DNA from: an uncultured Mycobacteriaceae bacterium
Lineage (GTDB): Bacteria > Actinomycetota > Actinomycetes > Mycobacteriales > Mycobacteriaceae
Length of the DNA stretch: 64,000 nucleotides
Direction: 5' to 3'
Assembly: GCA_902826815.1 (NCBI GenBank)
Contig: CADEGF010000044.1
Coordinates: 1 to 64,000, forward strand
Shown: positions 17,171-27,126 of the stretch, piece after piece
Layout: every line of letters begins with the position of its first letter
How positions within the stretch are numbered: position 1 is the stretch's first letter
Program-made: the position numbers and the translations under genes
Notes under the pieces: model-generated
Databases searched by the model: none
Seen by the model: only the letters and a program-made list of their open reading frames with translations
What the model was told of the DNA's origin: nothing

Positions 17171-19461
17171 CATCGGAGCTCACCCAGACTGTCGATACCG
17201 TCGAGCACGCCGCAACCACTCCCGACCAGCCGCAACCGTTCCGGGAGCTCGGGCTCAAGGACGACGAGTACGAGCGCATCCGCGAAATCCTCGGCCGCAG
17301 GCCGACCGATGCCGAGCTGGCGATGTATTCGGTGATGTGGAGCGAGCACTGCAGCTACAAGTCCTCGAAGGTGCACCTGCGTTACTTCGGCGAGACCACC
17401 ACCGAGAAGATGCGCTCGGACATGCTTGCGGGCATCGGTGAGAACGCGGGCGTGGTCGACATCGGTGACGGCTGGGCGGCCACCTTCAAGGTCGAGTCGC
17501 ACAACCACCCGTCATACGTCGAGCCGTATCAGGGCGCGGCCACCGGTGTCGGCGGCATCGTCCGCGACATCATGGCGATGGGTGCCCGCCCGGTCGCGGT
17601 GATGGACCAGCTGCGGTTCGGCGCCGCCGATGCACCCGACACCCGCCGTGTTGTCGACGGTGTGGTCCGCGGCATCGGCGGATACGGAAACTCTCTTGGC
17701 CTGCCCAACATCGGCGGGGAAACCGTCTTCGATGCGTCATATGCGGGCAACCCACTGGTGAACGCGCTGTGCGTCGGGGTGCTGCGCAAGGAGGATCTGC
17801 ACCTGGCTTTCGCGTCGGGTACCGGCAACAAGATCATCCTTTTCGGCGCGCGCACCGGCCTCGACGGTATCGGCGGGGTGTCGGTGCTGGCCTCGGAGAC
17901 ATTCGGCGGTGACGAGGACGGGGCCGGACGCAAGAAGCTGCCGTCGGTCCAGGTCGGCGACCCCTTCATGGAGAAAGTGCTCATCGAGTGCTGCCTCGAG
18001 CTGTACGCCGCGGGCCTTGTGATCGGCATCCAGGATCTCGGTGGTGCCGGACTGTCCTGTGCGACATCCGAACTCGCCTCCGCAGGCGATGGCGGGATGA
18101 CGGTCGAACTGGACACCGTCCCGCTGCGGGCGGCGAACATGACGCCCGCGGAGATTCTGTCCAGCGAGTCGCAGGAGCGGATGTGCGCCGTGGTCGCACC
18201 CGAGAACGTCGACGCGTTCATGGCGGTGTGCCGCAAGTGGGAGGTGCTCGCCACCGTCATCGGTGAGGTCACCGACGGCGACCGGCTGAAGATCACCTGG
18301 CACGGGGAGACCGTCGTCGACGTGCCACCGCGCACCGTCGCGCACGAAGGTCCGGTCTACGAACGGCCCGTCGAGCGTCCGGACACCCAGGACGCGCTCA
18401 ACGCCGACACGTCAGACAAGCTGCCCCGCCCGAAGACCGGCGACGAGCTGCGCGCGACTCTCCTTGCGATGCTTGGCAGCCCGCACCTGTGCAGCCGGGC
18501 GTTCATCACCGAACAGTACGACCGCTACGTTCGCGGCAACACCGTGCTCGCCGAGAACGCCGACGGCGGTGTGCTGCGGGTCGACGAGTCCACCGGCCGC
18601 GGCATCGCGGTGTCCACCGACGCCTCGGGCCGCTACACGCAATTGGACCCGTACAAGGGTGCGCAGCTCGCGCTGGCCGAGGCGTTCCGCAACGTCGCGG
18701 TGACCGGTGCGACTCCGATCGCGGTGACCAACTGCCTGAACTTCGGCTCGCCGGAGGATCCCGGAGTCATGTGGCAGTTCTCCGAAGCCGTCCGTGGTTT
18801 GGCCGATGGTTGTGCCGCTCTTGGCATTCCGGTGACCGGCGGCAACGTGAGCTTCTACAACCAGACCGGATCGACGCCGATTCTGCCGACCCCGGTCGTC
18901 GGGGTGCTCGGTGTTCTCGACGACGTCAGCCGTCGCATCCCCACCGGGATCGGCACCGAACCCGGCGAAACGCTTCTGCTCCTAGGCGATACCCGCGACG
19001 AGTTCGACGGTTCGATATGGGCGCAGGTCACCGGCGACCATCTTGGCGGCACACCGCCCGCAGTCGACCTCGTTCGTGAGCAACTGCTCGCCGATGTGCT
19101 CAGCGCGGCGTCGCGTGACGGGCTCATCTCGGCGGCCCACGACCTGTCCGAGGGTGGTCTGATGCAGGCCGTCGTCGAAGCGGCGCTGACCGGTGAAACC
19201 GGTTGCCGGATCATCATTCCCGATGATCAGGATGCCTTCGTTGCGTTGTTCTCCGAATCCACCGGGAGGGTGCTTGTCGCCGTTCCGCGCACCGAGGAGA
19301 GCCGGTTCCGGTCCATGTGCGAAGCCCGCGGCCTTCCGGTCACCCGCATCGGCGTGGTGGACCAGGGGAGCAACGCCGTAGAGGTGCAGGACCAGTTCAC
19401 GGTGTCGCTGGAGGACCTGCGCACCACATCGGAAGGTGTCCTGCCCGGGTTGTTCGGGTGA
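17167..19461 (+). CDS. purL: Phosphoribosylformylglycinamidine synthase, PurL synthetase subunit
   Basis: A 764-residue ATP-dependent synthetase of the short (small PurL) type that works with PurS and PurQ to turn FGAR into FGAM. Signatures: [12 protein letters not shown] (about residues 57-68), [27 protein letters not shown] (about 110-136) and the second half's [16 protein letters not shown] and [17 protein letters not shown]. Full length. It overlaps the antiporter gene upstream and the hydrolase gene downstream, each by 4 nt. Confidence 0.97.
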   Translation: MTSELTQTVDTVEHAATTPDQPQPFRELGLKDDEYERIREILGRRPTDAELAMYSVMWSEHCSYKSSKVHLRYFGETTTEKMRSDMLAGIGENAGVVDIGDGWAATFKVESHNHPSYVEPYQGAATGVGGIVRDIMAMGARPVAVMDQLRFGAADAPDTRRVVDGVVRGIGGYGNSLGLPNIGGETVFDASYAGNPLVNALCVGVLRKEDLHLAFASGTGNKIILFGARTGLDGIGGVSVLASETFGGDEDGAGRKKLPSVQVGDPFMEKVLIECCLELYAAGLVIGIQDLGGAGLSCATSELASAGDGGMTVELDTVPLRAANMTPAEILSSESQERMCAVVAPENVDAFMAVCRKWEVLATVIGEVTDGDRLKITWHGETVVDVPPRTVAHEGPVYERPVERPDTQDALNADTSDKLPRPKTGDELRATLLAMLGSPHLCSRAFITEQYDRYVRGNTVLAENADGGVLRVDESTGRGIAVSTDASGRYTQLDPYKGAQLALAEAFRNVAVTGATPIAVTNCLNFGSPEDPGVMWQFSEAVRGLADGCAALGIPVTGGNVSFYNQTGSTPILPTPVVGVLGVLDDVSRRIPTGIGTEPGETLLLLGDTRDEFDGSIWAQVTGDHLGGTPPAVDLVREQLLADVLSAASRDGLISAAHDLSEGGLMQAVVEAALTGETGCRIIIPDDQDAFVALFSESTGRVLVAVPRTEESRFRSMCEARGLPVTRIGVVDQGSNAVEVQDQFTVSLEDLRTTSEGVLPGLFG

Positions 19462-21179
19462 CAACCACCAACGAACGACATCCATTCTTCGTCTGGGCGT
19501 GGAGCCTGGTGCGACTCGACTTCCTCGGGATCGCGTTCGGCGCGCTGTTCTTCTGCCTTTCGCTGACGCCGTCCCTGCTGCCGCGCGACTGGTTGTTCCA
19601 GGGACTGATCGGCGGAGTCAACGCCGCCATCGGCTACGGGATCGGTGTATTCGCCCAGAAGATGTTGCACCGCTTCGTGTTACGACGCAGGCGCTGGTGG
19701 CCGCCGTCGAAGCGAGTCCTGTACTGGTGCAAAGCGGCCACCATCACGCTGTCGACCGCCGCGAGCCTGCTGATGCTGATCCCAGCGGCGGCCTGGCAAC
19801 GCAGGGTGTCTGCGGTGATGGGTATCGAAGGTCCTAACACGTTCGGTTACCTTCGCGTCCTGATCATTGCGATGCTGGTGACCGGCCTGTGTGTGTCGTC
19901 GGCGCGCGTCGTCATCGACGTCATCAAGACGATGGCCCGGTACTTCATCCGGCGTTGGCGCCTTCACGACGAGGTTGCGTTGTTCATCGGCACCGCGATC
20001 GTCGTCGTGCTGGCGATCACATTGATCAACGGTGTGCTGATCCGCGGCTTCCTGGCAGGGGCCAACCGGGTGTTCCAACCGCAGAACACCACCACGAGAG
20101 AGGCCATCACCCAACCGCTGAACCCCGAAAGATCAGGTAGCCCAACGTCTCTCGCGCCTTGGGAGACTCTGGGCTACCAGGGCCGCAACTTCGTCGCCAC
20201 CGGACCGGATGCCGACGAGTTGACCCGGCTGAACGGCTCGCCCGCCAAGGAGCCGATCCGGGTGTATGCGGGTCTGCAGACAGCGGACACAGATCAGGCT
20301 CGTGCCGACATCCTTGTCCGCGAACTGGACCGCACCCGCGCGTTCGACCGCAAGGTGCTCGTCATCGTCCCGACGACGGGCACCGGCTGGATAAACCCCG
20401 TCGCCGCGCGGTCGCTGGAACTGATGTACAACGGCGACACCGCGATGGTCGGCTCCCAGTATTCGTATCTGCCGAGCTGGATTTCGTTCCTCGGCGACCG
20501 GGACAAGTCCATGCGATCCGGTCGGACGATGATCGATGCGGTGCACGCCTGGTGGGCGCGTCTGCCCGCCGACCGGCGGCCCAAGCTGATGCTCTACGGC
20601 GAAAGCCTCGGCTCGATGGCCGGCCAGGGCGCGTTCAACTGGCTCCCCGACATTTCCCGGATGGGGTTCTCGTCGGTGCTCTGGGTGGGCCCGCCCAATG
20701 CGAGTCCACTGTGGGAGGCCATCACCGTGCGGCGTGATCCGGGAACCCCTGAGGTCGAGCCGCGCTACGACAACGGGCGCACGGTGCGGTTCTCCCAGGC
20801 CAACGGTGCCGCAGAGATCGCCGCCGACACGGATGCGCCGTGGGAAGGCACGCGCGTGTTGTTCCTCCAACACGCTTCGGACCCGATCGTGTGGTGGTCG
20901 GAAAACCTGATGTTCAATCAGCCGGACTGGCTCAAGGAGCCGCCAGGCCGGGACCGGACTCCGTTGATGCGGTGGTATCCGATCGTCACGTTCTGGCAGG
21001 TCGCCGCGGACATGACGAACGCAAGTTCGGTTCCCGGTGGACATGGACACAACTACGGCGATTACGTGCTCGACGGTTGGGCCGCAGTCGCACCGCCCGA
21101 CGGCTGGACCCCCGAGGACACCAACCGGATCCGGATTGCACTCGAGAAGACCGAGGCTGACGACGGACCTGAGTATTAG
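19458..21179 (+). CDS. Membrane-anchored alpha/beta-hydrolase family protein
   Basis: A 573-residue protein with an N-terminal membrane domain of about four to five helices (roughly residues 20-215) and a C-terminal alpha/beta-hydrolase-like domain. The nucleophile elbow is [12 protein letters not shown] (Ser in GESLGS), the acid may be in HASDPIVWW and the His in [14 protein letters not shown]. The domain pair is common in actinobacteria and of unknown substrate; a lipase/esterase role is a guess. GTG start overlaps the purL stop (GTGA). Confidence 0.82.
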   Translation: MTTTNERHPFFVWAWSLVRLDFLGIAFGALFFCLSLTPSLLPRDWLFQGLIGGVNAAIGYGIGVFAQKMLHRFVLRRRRWWPPSKRVLYWCKAATITLSTAASLLMLIPAAAWQRRVSAVMGIEGPNTFGYLRVLIIAMLVTGLCVSSARVVIDVIKTMARYFIRRWRLHDEVALFIGTAIVVVLAITLINGVLIRGFLAGANRVFQPQNTTTREAITQPLNPERSGSPTSLAPWETLGYQGRNFVATGPDADELTRLNGSPAKEPIRVYAGLQTADTDQARADILVRELDRTRAFDRKVLVIVPTTGTGWINPVAARSLELMYNGDTAMVGSQYSYLPSWISFLGDRDKSMRSGRTMIDAVHAWWARLPADRRPKLMLYGESLGSMAGQGAFNWLPDISRMGFSSVLWVGPPNASPLWEAITVRRDPGTPEVEPRYDNGRTVRFSQANGAAEIAADTDAPWEGTRVLFLQHASDPIVWWSENLMFNQPDWLKEPPGRDRTPLMRWYPIVTFWQVAADMTNASSVPGGHGHNYGDYVLDGWAAVAPPDGWTPEDTNRIRIALEKTEADDGPEY

Positions 21180-21811
21180 TGCGTGCCAATCAGTTTCGGG
21201 CGGTGGCGTTGGCGGCGGGGCTGGTCGGCTGGAATGGCCTGATCGCTCCCCGGATACCGGAGCGGCTACGACCGCTGGCCAACGCGGCATTCGGAGCCGG
21301 GCTGTTGGCGTCGGCCCGGGCTCCGCTCGGTCTGCGGCCACCTCAGCTGTGGTCGGGCGTCAGGCTCGGGCTGGCCGTCGCCGCACCGATCGTCATCGGT
21401 GTCGCCGCATCGACGGCGGCCCCGCCGGTGCGGTCGGCGATGGCCGATCGCGATCTACCCGCATCGCCGTCACTCTGGCTGGGGGTACGGATCCCCTTCG
21501 GGACCGTGTGGTCGGAGGAAACCGCGTTCCGCGCGGCGTTGGGCACGGTTGCCGCAGGCGCGTTCGGGCCGACCGGCGGACGACTGCTGCAATCGCTGGC
21601 TTTCGGGCTGTCTCATATCGATGACGCCCGCAGCACCAGTGAACCGGTCATCGGAACGGTTCTTGTGACCGGCATCGCGGGGTGGCTCTTTGCGGTACTG
21701 CGTGAACGGTCGGACAGCCTCGCCGCACCGATGCTCGCACACCTCGCGATCAATGAGGCTGGTGCGGTCGCGGCGCTTGCGTTGCAGGGCGCTTATCGCC
21801 GCTCGCCCTAA
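21179..21811 (+). CDS. CPBP-family intramembrane metalloprotease (Rv0804-like)
   Basis: A 210-residue polytopic protein of the CAAX protease/bacteriocin-processing family. Motif 1 is SEETAFRAALGT (EExxxR), motif 2 is AFGLSHI and motif 3 is MLAHLAINE. The start GTG shares one base with the upstream stop (TAGTG), so it ends the purL-hydrolase run. Substrate unknown. Confidence 0.84.
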   Translation: MRANQFRAVALAAGLVGWNGLIAPRIPERLRPLANAAFGAGLLASARAPLGLRPPQLWSGVRLGLAVAAPIVIGVAASTAAPPVRSAMADRDLPASPSLWLGVRIPFGTVWSEETAFRAALGTVAAGAFGPTGGRLLQSLAFGLSHIDDARSTSEPVIGTVLVTGIAGWLFAVLRERSDSLAAPMLAHLAINEAGAVAALALQGAYRRSP

Positions 21812-21816
21812 ACCCC

Positions 21817-21877
21817 CGCGAAATTGCATTCCGGCAGGCCCGCACTCGACTTTTGTCTGCCGGAATGCAATTTCGCG
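21817..21877. repeat. 61-bp palindromic element, copy 1 (left of the nuclease gene)
   Basis: Two perfect 21-nt inverted arms (21817-21837 and 21857-21877, beginning CGCGAAATTGCATTCCGG) enclose a 19-nt loop. Copy 2 at 22773-22833 has the same arm and loop lengths and matches it at 18/21 in the left arm and 19/21 in the right arm. Both copies have the same orientation. Confidence 0.92.
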
Positions 21878-21919
21878 AGAGATGGGAGCGCACTGGGGGG
21901 CGGCGGACGTCTATTCGAT

Positions 21920-22768
21920 GTGGGCGAGGTTTTCATTGGGACCGAGGCAGTGGCCGCCGGCCTCGTCACGCGACATGAACTCGCGCGCTGGTATCGCCCG
22001 TTCTACCCGAACGTGCATGCGCGTCGCGGTCAGCGATTGACCGTTCGCGACCGCACCGTCGGCGCGTGGCTATGGTCCAAGCGGCGGGGGATAGTCACGG
22101 GCGTCGCGGCATCAGCGATGCACGGCGCTGAATGGGTCGATGCGGACATCGATATCGAATTGATCCACCAGTGTCCTCGGCCTCCGGCCGGCATCATCGC
22201 GCGCAATGAACGCATCGCTGACGACGAAATCACCTCCGTCGACGGCATTCCCGTCACAACCATCGCGCGAACCGCACTCGACTTGGGTCGGTACCAGTCG
22301 CGTGGGCAAGCGATTGCGCGGATGGACGCCTTGATGCGGGTTGCGCCGTTCTCGACTGAGGACGTGTTGCAGTTGGCCAAGCGGTACCGCGGCGCGCGAG
22401 GTGTGAAACGACTCAAGGAGGCCCTCCCGCTCGTCGACGGCGGAGCGGCCTCGCCACGGGAAACGTGGCTGCGGCTGATCTACATCGACGCGGGTATGCC
22501 AAAACCAAGAACCCAGATACCGATATTCGATGTCGACGGCACGGTCTTGAGGACCGTCGACATGGGCTGGGAGGAGTTCAAGGTCTTGTCCGAGTACGAC
22601 GGCGATCAGCACCGCACAGACCGCCCGCAATACGTCAAGGACATGCGGGTGATCCCGGAGATCGAGCGCCTCGGCTACATCGTCGACCGGGTCATCAAGG
22701 AAGATCGACCCGCCGCGATCGTGCGTCGCGCCTGGGACGCCATGGTCTCGCGCGGCTGGCGGCCGTAA
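21920..22768 (+). CDS. AbiEi-like winged-helix plus DUF559/Vsr-like nuclease domain protein
   Basis: A 282-residue protein. The N-terminus (about residues 1-60, VAAGLVTRHELARWYRP) resembles the winged-helix domain found in AbiEi-type antitoxin proteins. The C-terminus (about 175-282) has a PD-(D/E)XK/Vsr-like pattern: Glu181, Asp214 and EYDGDQH (Glu225-His231), followed by DMRVIPEIERLGY. GTG 21920 was chosen because an earlier start would run through the palindrome and the family begins at this point. It is bracketed by two 61-bp palindromes. Function unproven; a nuclease linked to defense or to element mobility is possible. Confidence 0.75.
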   Translation: MGEVFIGTEAVAAGLVTRHELARWYRPFYPNVHARRGQRLTVRDRTVGAWLWSKRRGIVTGVAASAMHGAEWVDADIDIELIHQCPRPPAGIIARNERIADDEITSVDGIPVTTIARTALDLGRYQSRGQAIARMDALMRVAPFSTEDVLQLAKRYRGARGVKRLKEALPLVDGGAASPRETWLRLIYIDAGMPKPRTQIPIFDVDGTVLRTVDMGWEEFKVLSEYDGDQHRTDRPQYVKDMRVIPEIERLGYIVDRVIKEDRPAAIVRRAWDAMVSRGWRP

Positions 22769-22772
22769 CCTT

Positions 22773-22833
22773 CGCGAAATTGCACGTCGGCAGGCCCCTT
22801 CTCGCACTTCCGCTGCTGGAATGCCATTTCGCG
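22773..22833. repeat. 61-bp palindromic element, copy 2 (right of the nuclease gene)
   Basis: Arms 22773-22793 and 22813-22833 with a 19-nt loop, starting 4 nt after the nuclease gene stop. The arms pair imperfectly, unlike copy 1, which suggests an older or degraded copy. Confidence 0.9.
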
Positions 22834-22842
22834 GACAACGGG

Positions 22843-24048
22843 CTAGGGGTTGATGGTCGCCTCGCCGATCGTCCGGCCCCAGATGTAGTCCTGGGTGATG
22901 GGCGAAGCGAGCTCCGCGTGGTTGTACGGCGCGATGCTGTAGCCGGTGTCCATCACCAGATACGGGAACGGATACAGGTCTTTGGTGACTTGCTGCCAGC
23001 AGCCGGGGCGACCCTCCGGTCCGCCGTGTGCGTTCACTCTCGGCAGATTGTCCGGGTAGATGAAGGGATTGCCCGGCAACAGAATCGTTCCGTACGACTT
23101 GAGCGCGTAGCCGTTGTCGCCACCCAGCACCTTGGCGAGCTTGGGTCCCTCCTCCGCGTAGTTGCGGATGGTGCAGAAGATCATGGCGCGGTAGTCGTCG
23201 AGCAGTTTGGTGGTCGGCAGCAGGTCCTCGGCGGCGCGCACGAAGTACGGTCCGCCGCGCTCAAAGATTTCGGCGGCGGTGGGGCCGAACCCGATCGCCG
23301 CCATCAGCGCGCTGTCGATATTTCCCTGCTGGTCGTTGAGCGTCCGCGCTGTCGTCGCGGCATTGTCCAGGCCGTCCCACAGGCCGGGGGAGGCGTCGGC
23401 GTACACATCGGCGAGGTCGGCGAGGGCCTGCTGATCGGCGCGGATCTGCGGCATCCGCGGGTTGAGGTCGGCCATGATGCGGTTGGCGTTGATCAGTGAG
23501 TCGCCGAACCGCTGGCCAAGGCCCGTCGTCGCATCGGCGAGTGCGTTGAGCGTCGCGTTGAGCTTGATCGGATCGACCTGCTCCGAGATCGCCGTCACGG
23601 TTTCGAAAAGCGTGTTGAACTCCGTCGTCACCGAGGATGCTTCGATTACGTCCCGGCTCGTAATGCGCTGCGGGCTAGGATCTTTCGGTGAGGTGAAGGA
23701 TATGTACTTGTTTCCGAACACCGTCGTCGCGCTGACGTCGGCCACGACGTTTCTCGGGATGAAGTCGAGATAGCGCGGTTTGACGTTCAGGGTCAGCTTT
23801 GCCTTCGGCGTGCCGTCGACGTTCACGTAGTCGACGCCTGACACCCTGCCGATCTCCACGCCGTTGTAGGTCACCTTGGAACCGGGGTCGACGACCAGGC
23901 CTGCGCGTGGGGCCATCACCGTCAGATGGGTTTTGCGCGTGAGCTCGCCGCGGAACTGGAGATACACGAGGCTCGCGGCAATCGCAGCGAGCACGATCAG
24001 GACCGCCCCGGCCGCCTTGTAAGGCGGCTTATGCCGGTCGACAATCAC
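22843..24048 (-). CDS. Solitary MCE-family (MlaD-domain) protein
   Basis: A 401-residue protein of the mammalian-cell-entry family. One N-terminal membrane anchor (about residues 12-30) is followed by the MlaD/MCE domain (about 38-115: THLTVMAPRAGLVVDPGSKVTYNGVEIGRV) and a helical domain. Such proteins normally form six-gene mce operons with YrbE permeases for lipid uptake; none of these lies nearby, so this one stands alone. GTG 24048 has a leaderless -10. Only 16 bp separate it from the divergent SCP-like gene. Confidence 0.88.
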   Translation of the reverse strand: MIVDRHKPPYKAAGAVLIVLAAIAASLVYLQFRGELTRKTHLTVMAPRAGLVVDPGSKVTYNGVEIGRVSGVDYVNVDGTPKAKLTLNVKPRYLDFIPRNVVADVSATTVFGNKYISFTSPKDPSPQRITSRDVIEASSVTTEFNTLFETVTAISEQVDPIKLNATLNALADATTGLGQRFGDSLINANRIMADLNPRMPQIRADQQALADLADVYADASPGLWDGLDNAATTARTLNDQQGNIDSALMAAIGFGPTAAEIFERGGPYFVRAAEDLLPTTKLLDDYRAMIFCTIRNYAEEGPKLAKVLGGDNGYALKSYGTILLPGNPFIYPDNLPRVNAHGGPEGRPGCWQQVTKDLYPFPYLVMDTGYSIAPYNHAELASPITQDYIWGRTIGEATINP

Positions 24049-24054
24049 CTTGAG

Positions 24055-24060
24055 ACACTA
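24055..24060 (-). promoter_or_regulatory. -10 element of the MCE-family gene, leaderless configuration
   Basis: On the minus strand TAGTGT is followed by 6 nt and GTG 24048. The hexamer occupies most of the 16-bp gap to the divergent gene. Confidence 0.45.
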
Positions 24061-24064
24061 AGGG

Positions 24065-24457
24065 ATGCCTGGCCGCCGCACCGCAGATCCGGTGAAGACG
24101 CGTGCCGCCGTGCTCGCCGTCGCCGACTGGTTGCGCGACGAGAACCGGCCTGCGCCTGAGCGATCCGCGCTCGCCGAGGCCGTTCGGCTGACGGCCCGAA
24201 CGCTCGCCGCGGCCGCGCCGGGCGCGAGCGTCGAGGTCCGAGTGCCCCCGTTCGTTGCGGTGCAATGCATTTCGGGGCCACGACACACCCGCGGTAATCC
24301 ACCCAACGTCGTCGAGACCGATCCGCGCACCTGGCTGCTACTCGCCACCGGGCTGGCCACCGTCGCCGACGCGGCCGCCCGCGGGTTGCTGCAGATGTCG
24401 GGCGGCCGCGCCTCCGAGGTCGCCACCCTGCTGCCGGTGGTGCGGCTGGACGCCTGA
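24065..24457 (+). CDS. SCP-like (sterol carrier family) protein, Rv0807-like
   Basis: A 130-residue protein whose pattern (RAAVLAVADWLRDE at the start, VEVRVPPFVAVQCISGPRHTRGNPPNVVETDPRTWLLLATG in the core) matches the mycobacterial 'sterol carrier family' protein found just before purF. It is 140 bp from purF on the same strand. Lipid or acyl-CoA binding is only inferred from the family name. Confidence 0.75.
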   Translation: MPGRRTADPVKTRAAVLAVADWLRDENRPAPERSALAEAVRLTARTLAAAAPGASVEVRVPPFVAVQCISGPRHTRGNPPNVVETDPRTWLLLATGLATVADAAARGLLQMSGGRASEVATLLPVVRLDA

Positions 24458-24552
24458 CCGACGGCCGAGCCGGGAATCTCAACTGAGCAGTTGTCGTTGA
24501 TCCAACAGGCGACATGACCGCCCGCGATTCAGTGATTGACCCGGCAAGACCG

Positions 24553-24558
24553 TAGACT
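24553..24558 (+). promoter_or_regulatory. Putative -10 of purF
   Basis: TAGACT lies 38 nt before the purF GTG. With GGAG at 24582-24585 this predicts a short leader and a Shine-Dalgarno start, unlike the leaderless purC, purS and purL. Confidence 0.4.
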
Positions 24559-24596
24559 GAACCCGTCACCCACCGCCCAATGGGAGCAGCCCTATC

Positions 24597-26120
24597 GTGA
24601 CCGTCGAGCAAACGGAGAACGAACCAAGAGAAGAGTGCGGCGTCTTCGGCGTGTGGGCCCCCGGCGAAGAGGTCGCCAAGCTCACCTATTACGGCCTGTA
24701 CGCCCTGCAGCACCGCGGCCAGGAAGCCGCAGGTATTGCCGTCGCCGACGGCTCGCAGGTGCTGGTGTTCAAGGATCTCGGGCTGGTCAGCCAGGTTTTC
24801 GATGAGCAGACGCTTGGCGCCATGGAGGGCCACGTCGCGATCGGGCACTGCCGCTATTCCACGACCGGCTCCACCACCTGGGAGAACGCCCAGCCTGTGT
24901 TCCGGAACACAGCCGCGGGCACCGGCGTCGCTCTCGGACACAACGGCAACCTCGTCAACACCACCGAACTGGCCGCGCGGGCACGTGACCTGGGGTTGAT
25001 CAACATGCGCGGGGCCGCGGCTGCGACCACCGACTCCGACATCCTCGGCGCCTTGCTGGCGCACGGGGCGGCGGACTCGTCGCTTGAGCAGGCGGCGCTC
25101 GAGCTGCTGCCCACCGTGCGTGGCGCCTTCTGTCTGACGTTCATGGACGAGAACACCCTCTACGCCGCCCGCGACCCCTACGGGGTGCGGCCGCTGTCGC
25201 TGGGGCGCCTCGACCGCGGTTGGGTGGTCGCCTCTGAGACCGCCGCCCTTGACATCGTCGGCGCATCGTTCGTTCGCGACATCGAGCCCGGTGAACTCTT
25301 GGCGATCGACGCCGACGGCGTCCGCTCGAGCCGGTTCGCTCCGCCGTCGCCGAAGGGCTGCGTCTTCGAGTACGTGTACCTCGCGAGGCCCGACAGCACG
25401 ATCGGCGGCCGTTCCGTGCACAAGACGCGCGTCGACATCGGACGCAGGCTTGCCCAGGAAGGACCGGTGGACGCCGACCTGGTGATCGGCGTACCCGAGT
25501 CCGGCATCCCCGCCGCCGTCGGCTACGCCCAGGAGTCGGGAATTCCGTACGGGCAGGGCCTGACCAAGAACGCCTACGTCGGCCGCACGTTCATCCAGCC
25601 GTCGCAGACCATTCGCCAGCTGGGTATCCGGCTCAAGCTCAACCCGCTCAAAGAGGTGATCCGCGGTAAGCGGCTGGTCGTCGTCGACGATTCGATCGTG
25701 CGCGGCAACACACAGCGCGCGCTCGTCCGAATGTTGCGCGAGGCGGGCGCGGTCGAGGTGCATGTGCGCATCGCCTCGCCGCCGGTGAAGTGGCCGTGTT
25801 TCTACGGCATCGACTTCGCCACGCCCGCCGAGCTGATCGCCAACGCCGTCGAGAACGAGGAGGAGGTTGTCGAGGCCGTCCGCCACGGCATCGGCGCCGA
25901 CTCGCTGGGCTACATCTCACAACACGGCATGATCGCGGCCACCGAACAGCCCGCGTCGCGACTCTGCTCGGCCTGCTTCGACGGCAAGTACCCGATCGAG
26001 CTTCCCGGCGAGACGGCGCTCGGCAAGAACGTCATCGAGCAGATGCTCGCGACCGCCGCCAAGACAGGCATACCGATCCAGGCCGACAACGACAACGCAT
26101 CAGCCCTGCGCCGTCCCTGA
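24597..26120 (+). CDS. purF: Amidophosphoribosyltransferase
   Basis: A 507-residue enzyme for the first committed step of purine synthesis: PRPP plus glutamine gives phosphoribosylamine. A short propeptide precedes the N-terminal nucleophile Cys14 (ECGVFGVW), exposed by self-cleavage. The glutaminase domain spans about 14-245. The PRPP-binding loop is VVVDDSIVRGNT (about 360-371). C-terminal cysteines (RLCSACFDGKYP) fit the 4Fe-4S class. It ends 3 bp from the convergent oxidoreductase stop. Confidence 0.97.
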   Translation: MTVEQTENEPREECGVFGVWAPGEEVAKLTYYGLYALQHRGQEAAGIAVADGSQVLVFKDLGLVSQVFDEQTLGAMEGHVAIGHCRYSTTGSTTWENAQPVFRNTAAGTGVALGHNGNLVNTTELAARARDLGLINMRGAAAATTDSDILGALLAHGAADSSLEQAALELLPTVRGAFCLTFMDENTLYAARDPYGVRPLSLGRLDRGWVVASETAALDIVGASFVRDIEPGELLAIDADGVRSSRFAPPSPKGCVFEYVYLARPDSTIGGRSVHKTRVDIGRRLAQEGPVDADLVIGVPESGIPAAVGYAQESGIPYGQGLTKNAYVGRTFIQPSQTIRQLGIRLKLNPLKEVIRGKRLVVVDDSIVRGNTQRALVRMLREAGAVEVHVRIASPPVKWPCFYGIDFATPAELIANAVENEEEVVEAVRHGIGADSLGYISQHGMIAATEQPASRLCSACFDGKYPIELPGETALGKNVIEQMLATAAKTGIPIQADNDNASALRRP

Positions 26121-26123
26121 AAC

Positions 26124-27101
26124 CTATTGCGGTGCAGTCGGACTGAACTTCACCAGGTGGCGCCTACCGCCGACTGACGCAGTGCCGTCGCCCTTGAGTG
26201 CCTCGGTAACCGAAGCGCGGTAGCCGGTCGGCCCGCCCTGCGGCGGCGCGATGACGCCGTCGATGTCGTGGTCGCGCATGACGGCATCGCATTCCAGCGA
26301 CTCCACCAACGGCCGCGCCAACCCCGACGGGATGGGCGTCACCAGACCCACCCACCAGCTGGCGATGGTCGGCGTCAGAAATGGCAGCACGATGATCAGC
26401 CTGCGGCGTAGACCGGCGACATCGGCGTAGATCTGCAACGCCTCGCCGTACTCCATCACGTCAGGACCGCCGACGTCCCACGTGCGTGACGATCCGACGT
26501 CGGCGGTGGCGGCCCCGGCAAGGTAGTGCAGGACGTCGTCGATGGAGATCGGCTGGATCTTGTTGTGCACCCATTTCGGTGTCGTCATCGCGGGCAGGCG
26601 GTCGGTCAGGTGGCGGATCATCTCGAACGACGCCGATCCGGAGCCGACCACGATCCCGGCCTGCAGCACCACCGTCTCGATACCCGAGTCGATGAGGATC
26701 TCGCCGACCTCGGTGCGCGACCTCAGGTGGCGGGACAGGTCGGCATCCTCGGGGTGCAGGCCGCTCAGGTACACCAGCCTGCGCACGCGCGCCTGTTTCG
26801 CCGCGTGGACGACGTTGCGGGCCGACTGCTGCTCCTCGGCGACGAAATCCTTCGACGTCCCCATCGAATGCACCAGGTAGTAGACGACGTCGGCGCCGTC
26901 GAACGCCTCGGTGAGGGACGCGCGGTCAGTCAGGTCGCCGCGTGCCACATCCACGTCGTCGCGCCACGGCGCCGACGCCAGCTTGTCGGGATGACGCGCC
27001 AGCGCCCGCACCCGCAGACCGGCGTCAAGCAGCTGCGGTACCAGCAGCCCACCGATGTAGCCGGTCGCGCCGGTCACCAAGCAACGGATATCTCCAGCCA
27101 C
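26124..27101 (-). CDS. NAD(P)-binding SDR-like oxidoreductase
   Basis: A 325-residue atypical SDR/NmrA-like protein. The N-terminal GATGYIGGLLVPQLLDAG (about residues 10-27) is the nucleotide-binding motif, followed by RGDLTDRASL. The VVYYLVHSMG block is typical of a mycobacterial group of 'NAD(P)H-binding' proteins lacking a canonical YxxxK site, so catalytic competence is unclear. Convergent with purF, 3 bp apart. Confidence 0.82.
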   Translation of the reverse strand: MAGDIRCLVTGATGYIGGLLVPQLLDAGLRVRALARHPDKLASAPWRDDVDVARGDLTDRASLTEAFDGADVVYYLVHSMGTSKDFVAEEQQSARNVVHAAKQARVRRLVYLSGLHPEDADLSRHLRSRTEVGEILIDSGIETVVLQAGIVVGSGSASFEMIRHLTDRLPAMTTPKWVHNKIQPISIDDVLHYLAGAATADVGSSRTWDVGGPDVMEYGEALQIYADVAGLRRRLIIVLPFLTPTIASWWVGLVTPIPSGLARPLVESLECDAVMRDHDIDGVIAPPQGGPTGYRASVTEALKGDGTASVGGRRHLVKFSPTAPQ

Positions 27102-27126
27102 AGAGCCGGAATGACCGCTTCATCTG

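Noticed and set aside
21824-21919. N-terminal extension of the nuclease-like gene
   Set aside because: Those codons read through the right arm of the palindrome and do not resemble the family N-terminus; GTG 21920 fits.
24045-25886. A 613-codon minus-strand frame opposite purF
   Set aside because: Same signs of an antisense shadow; purF on the other strand has every family motif.
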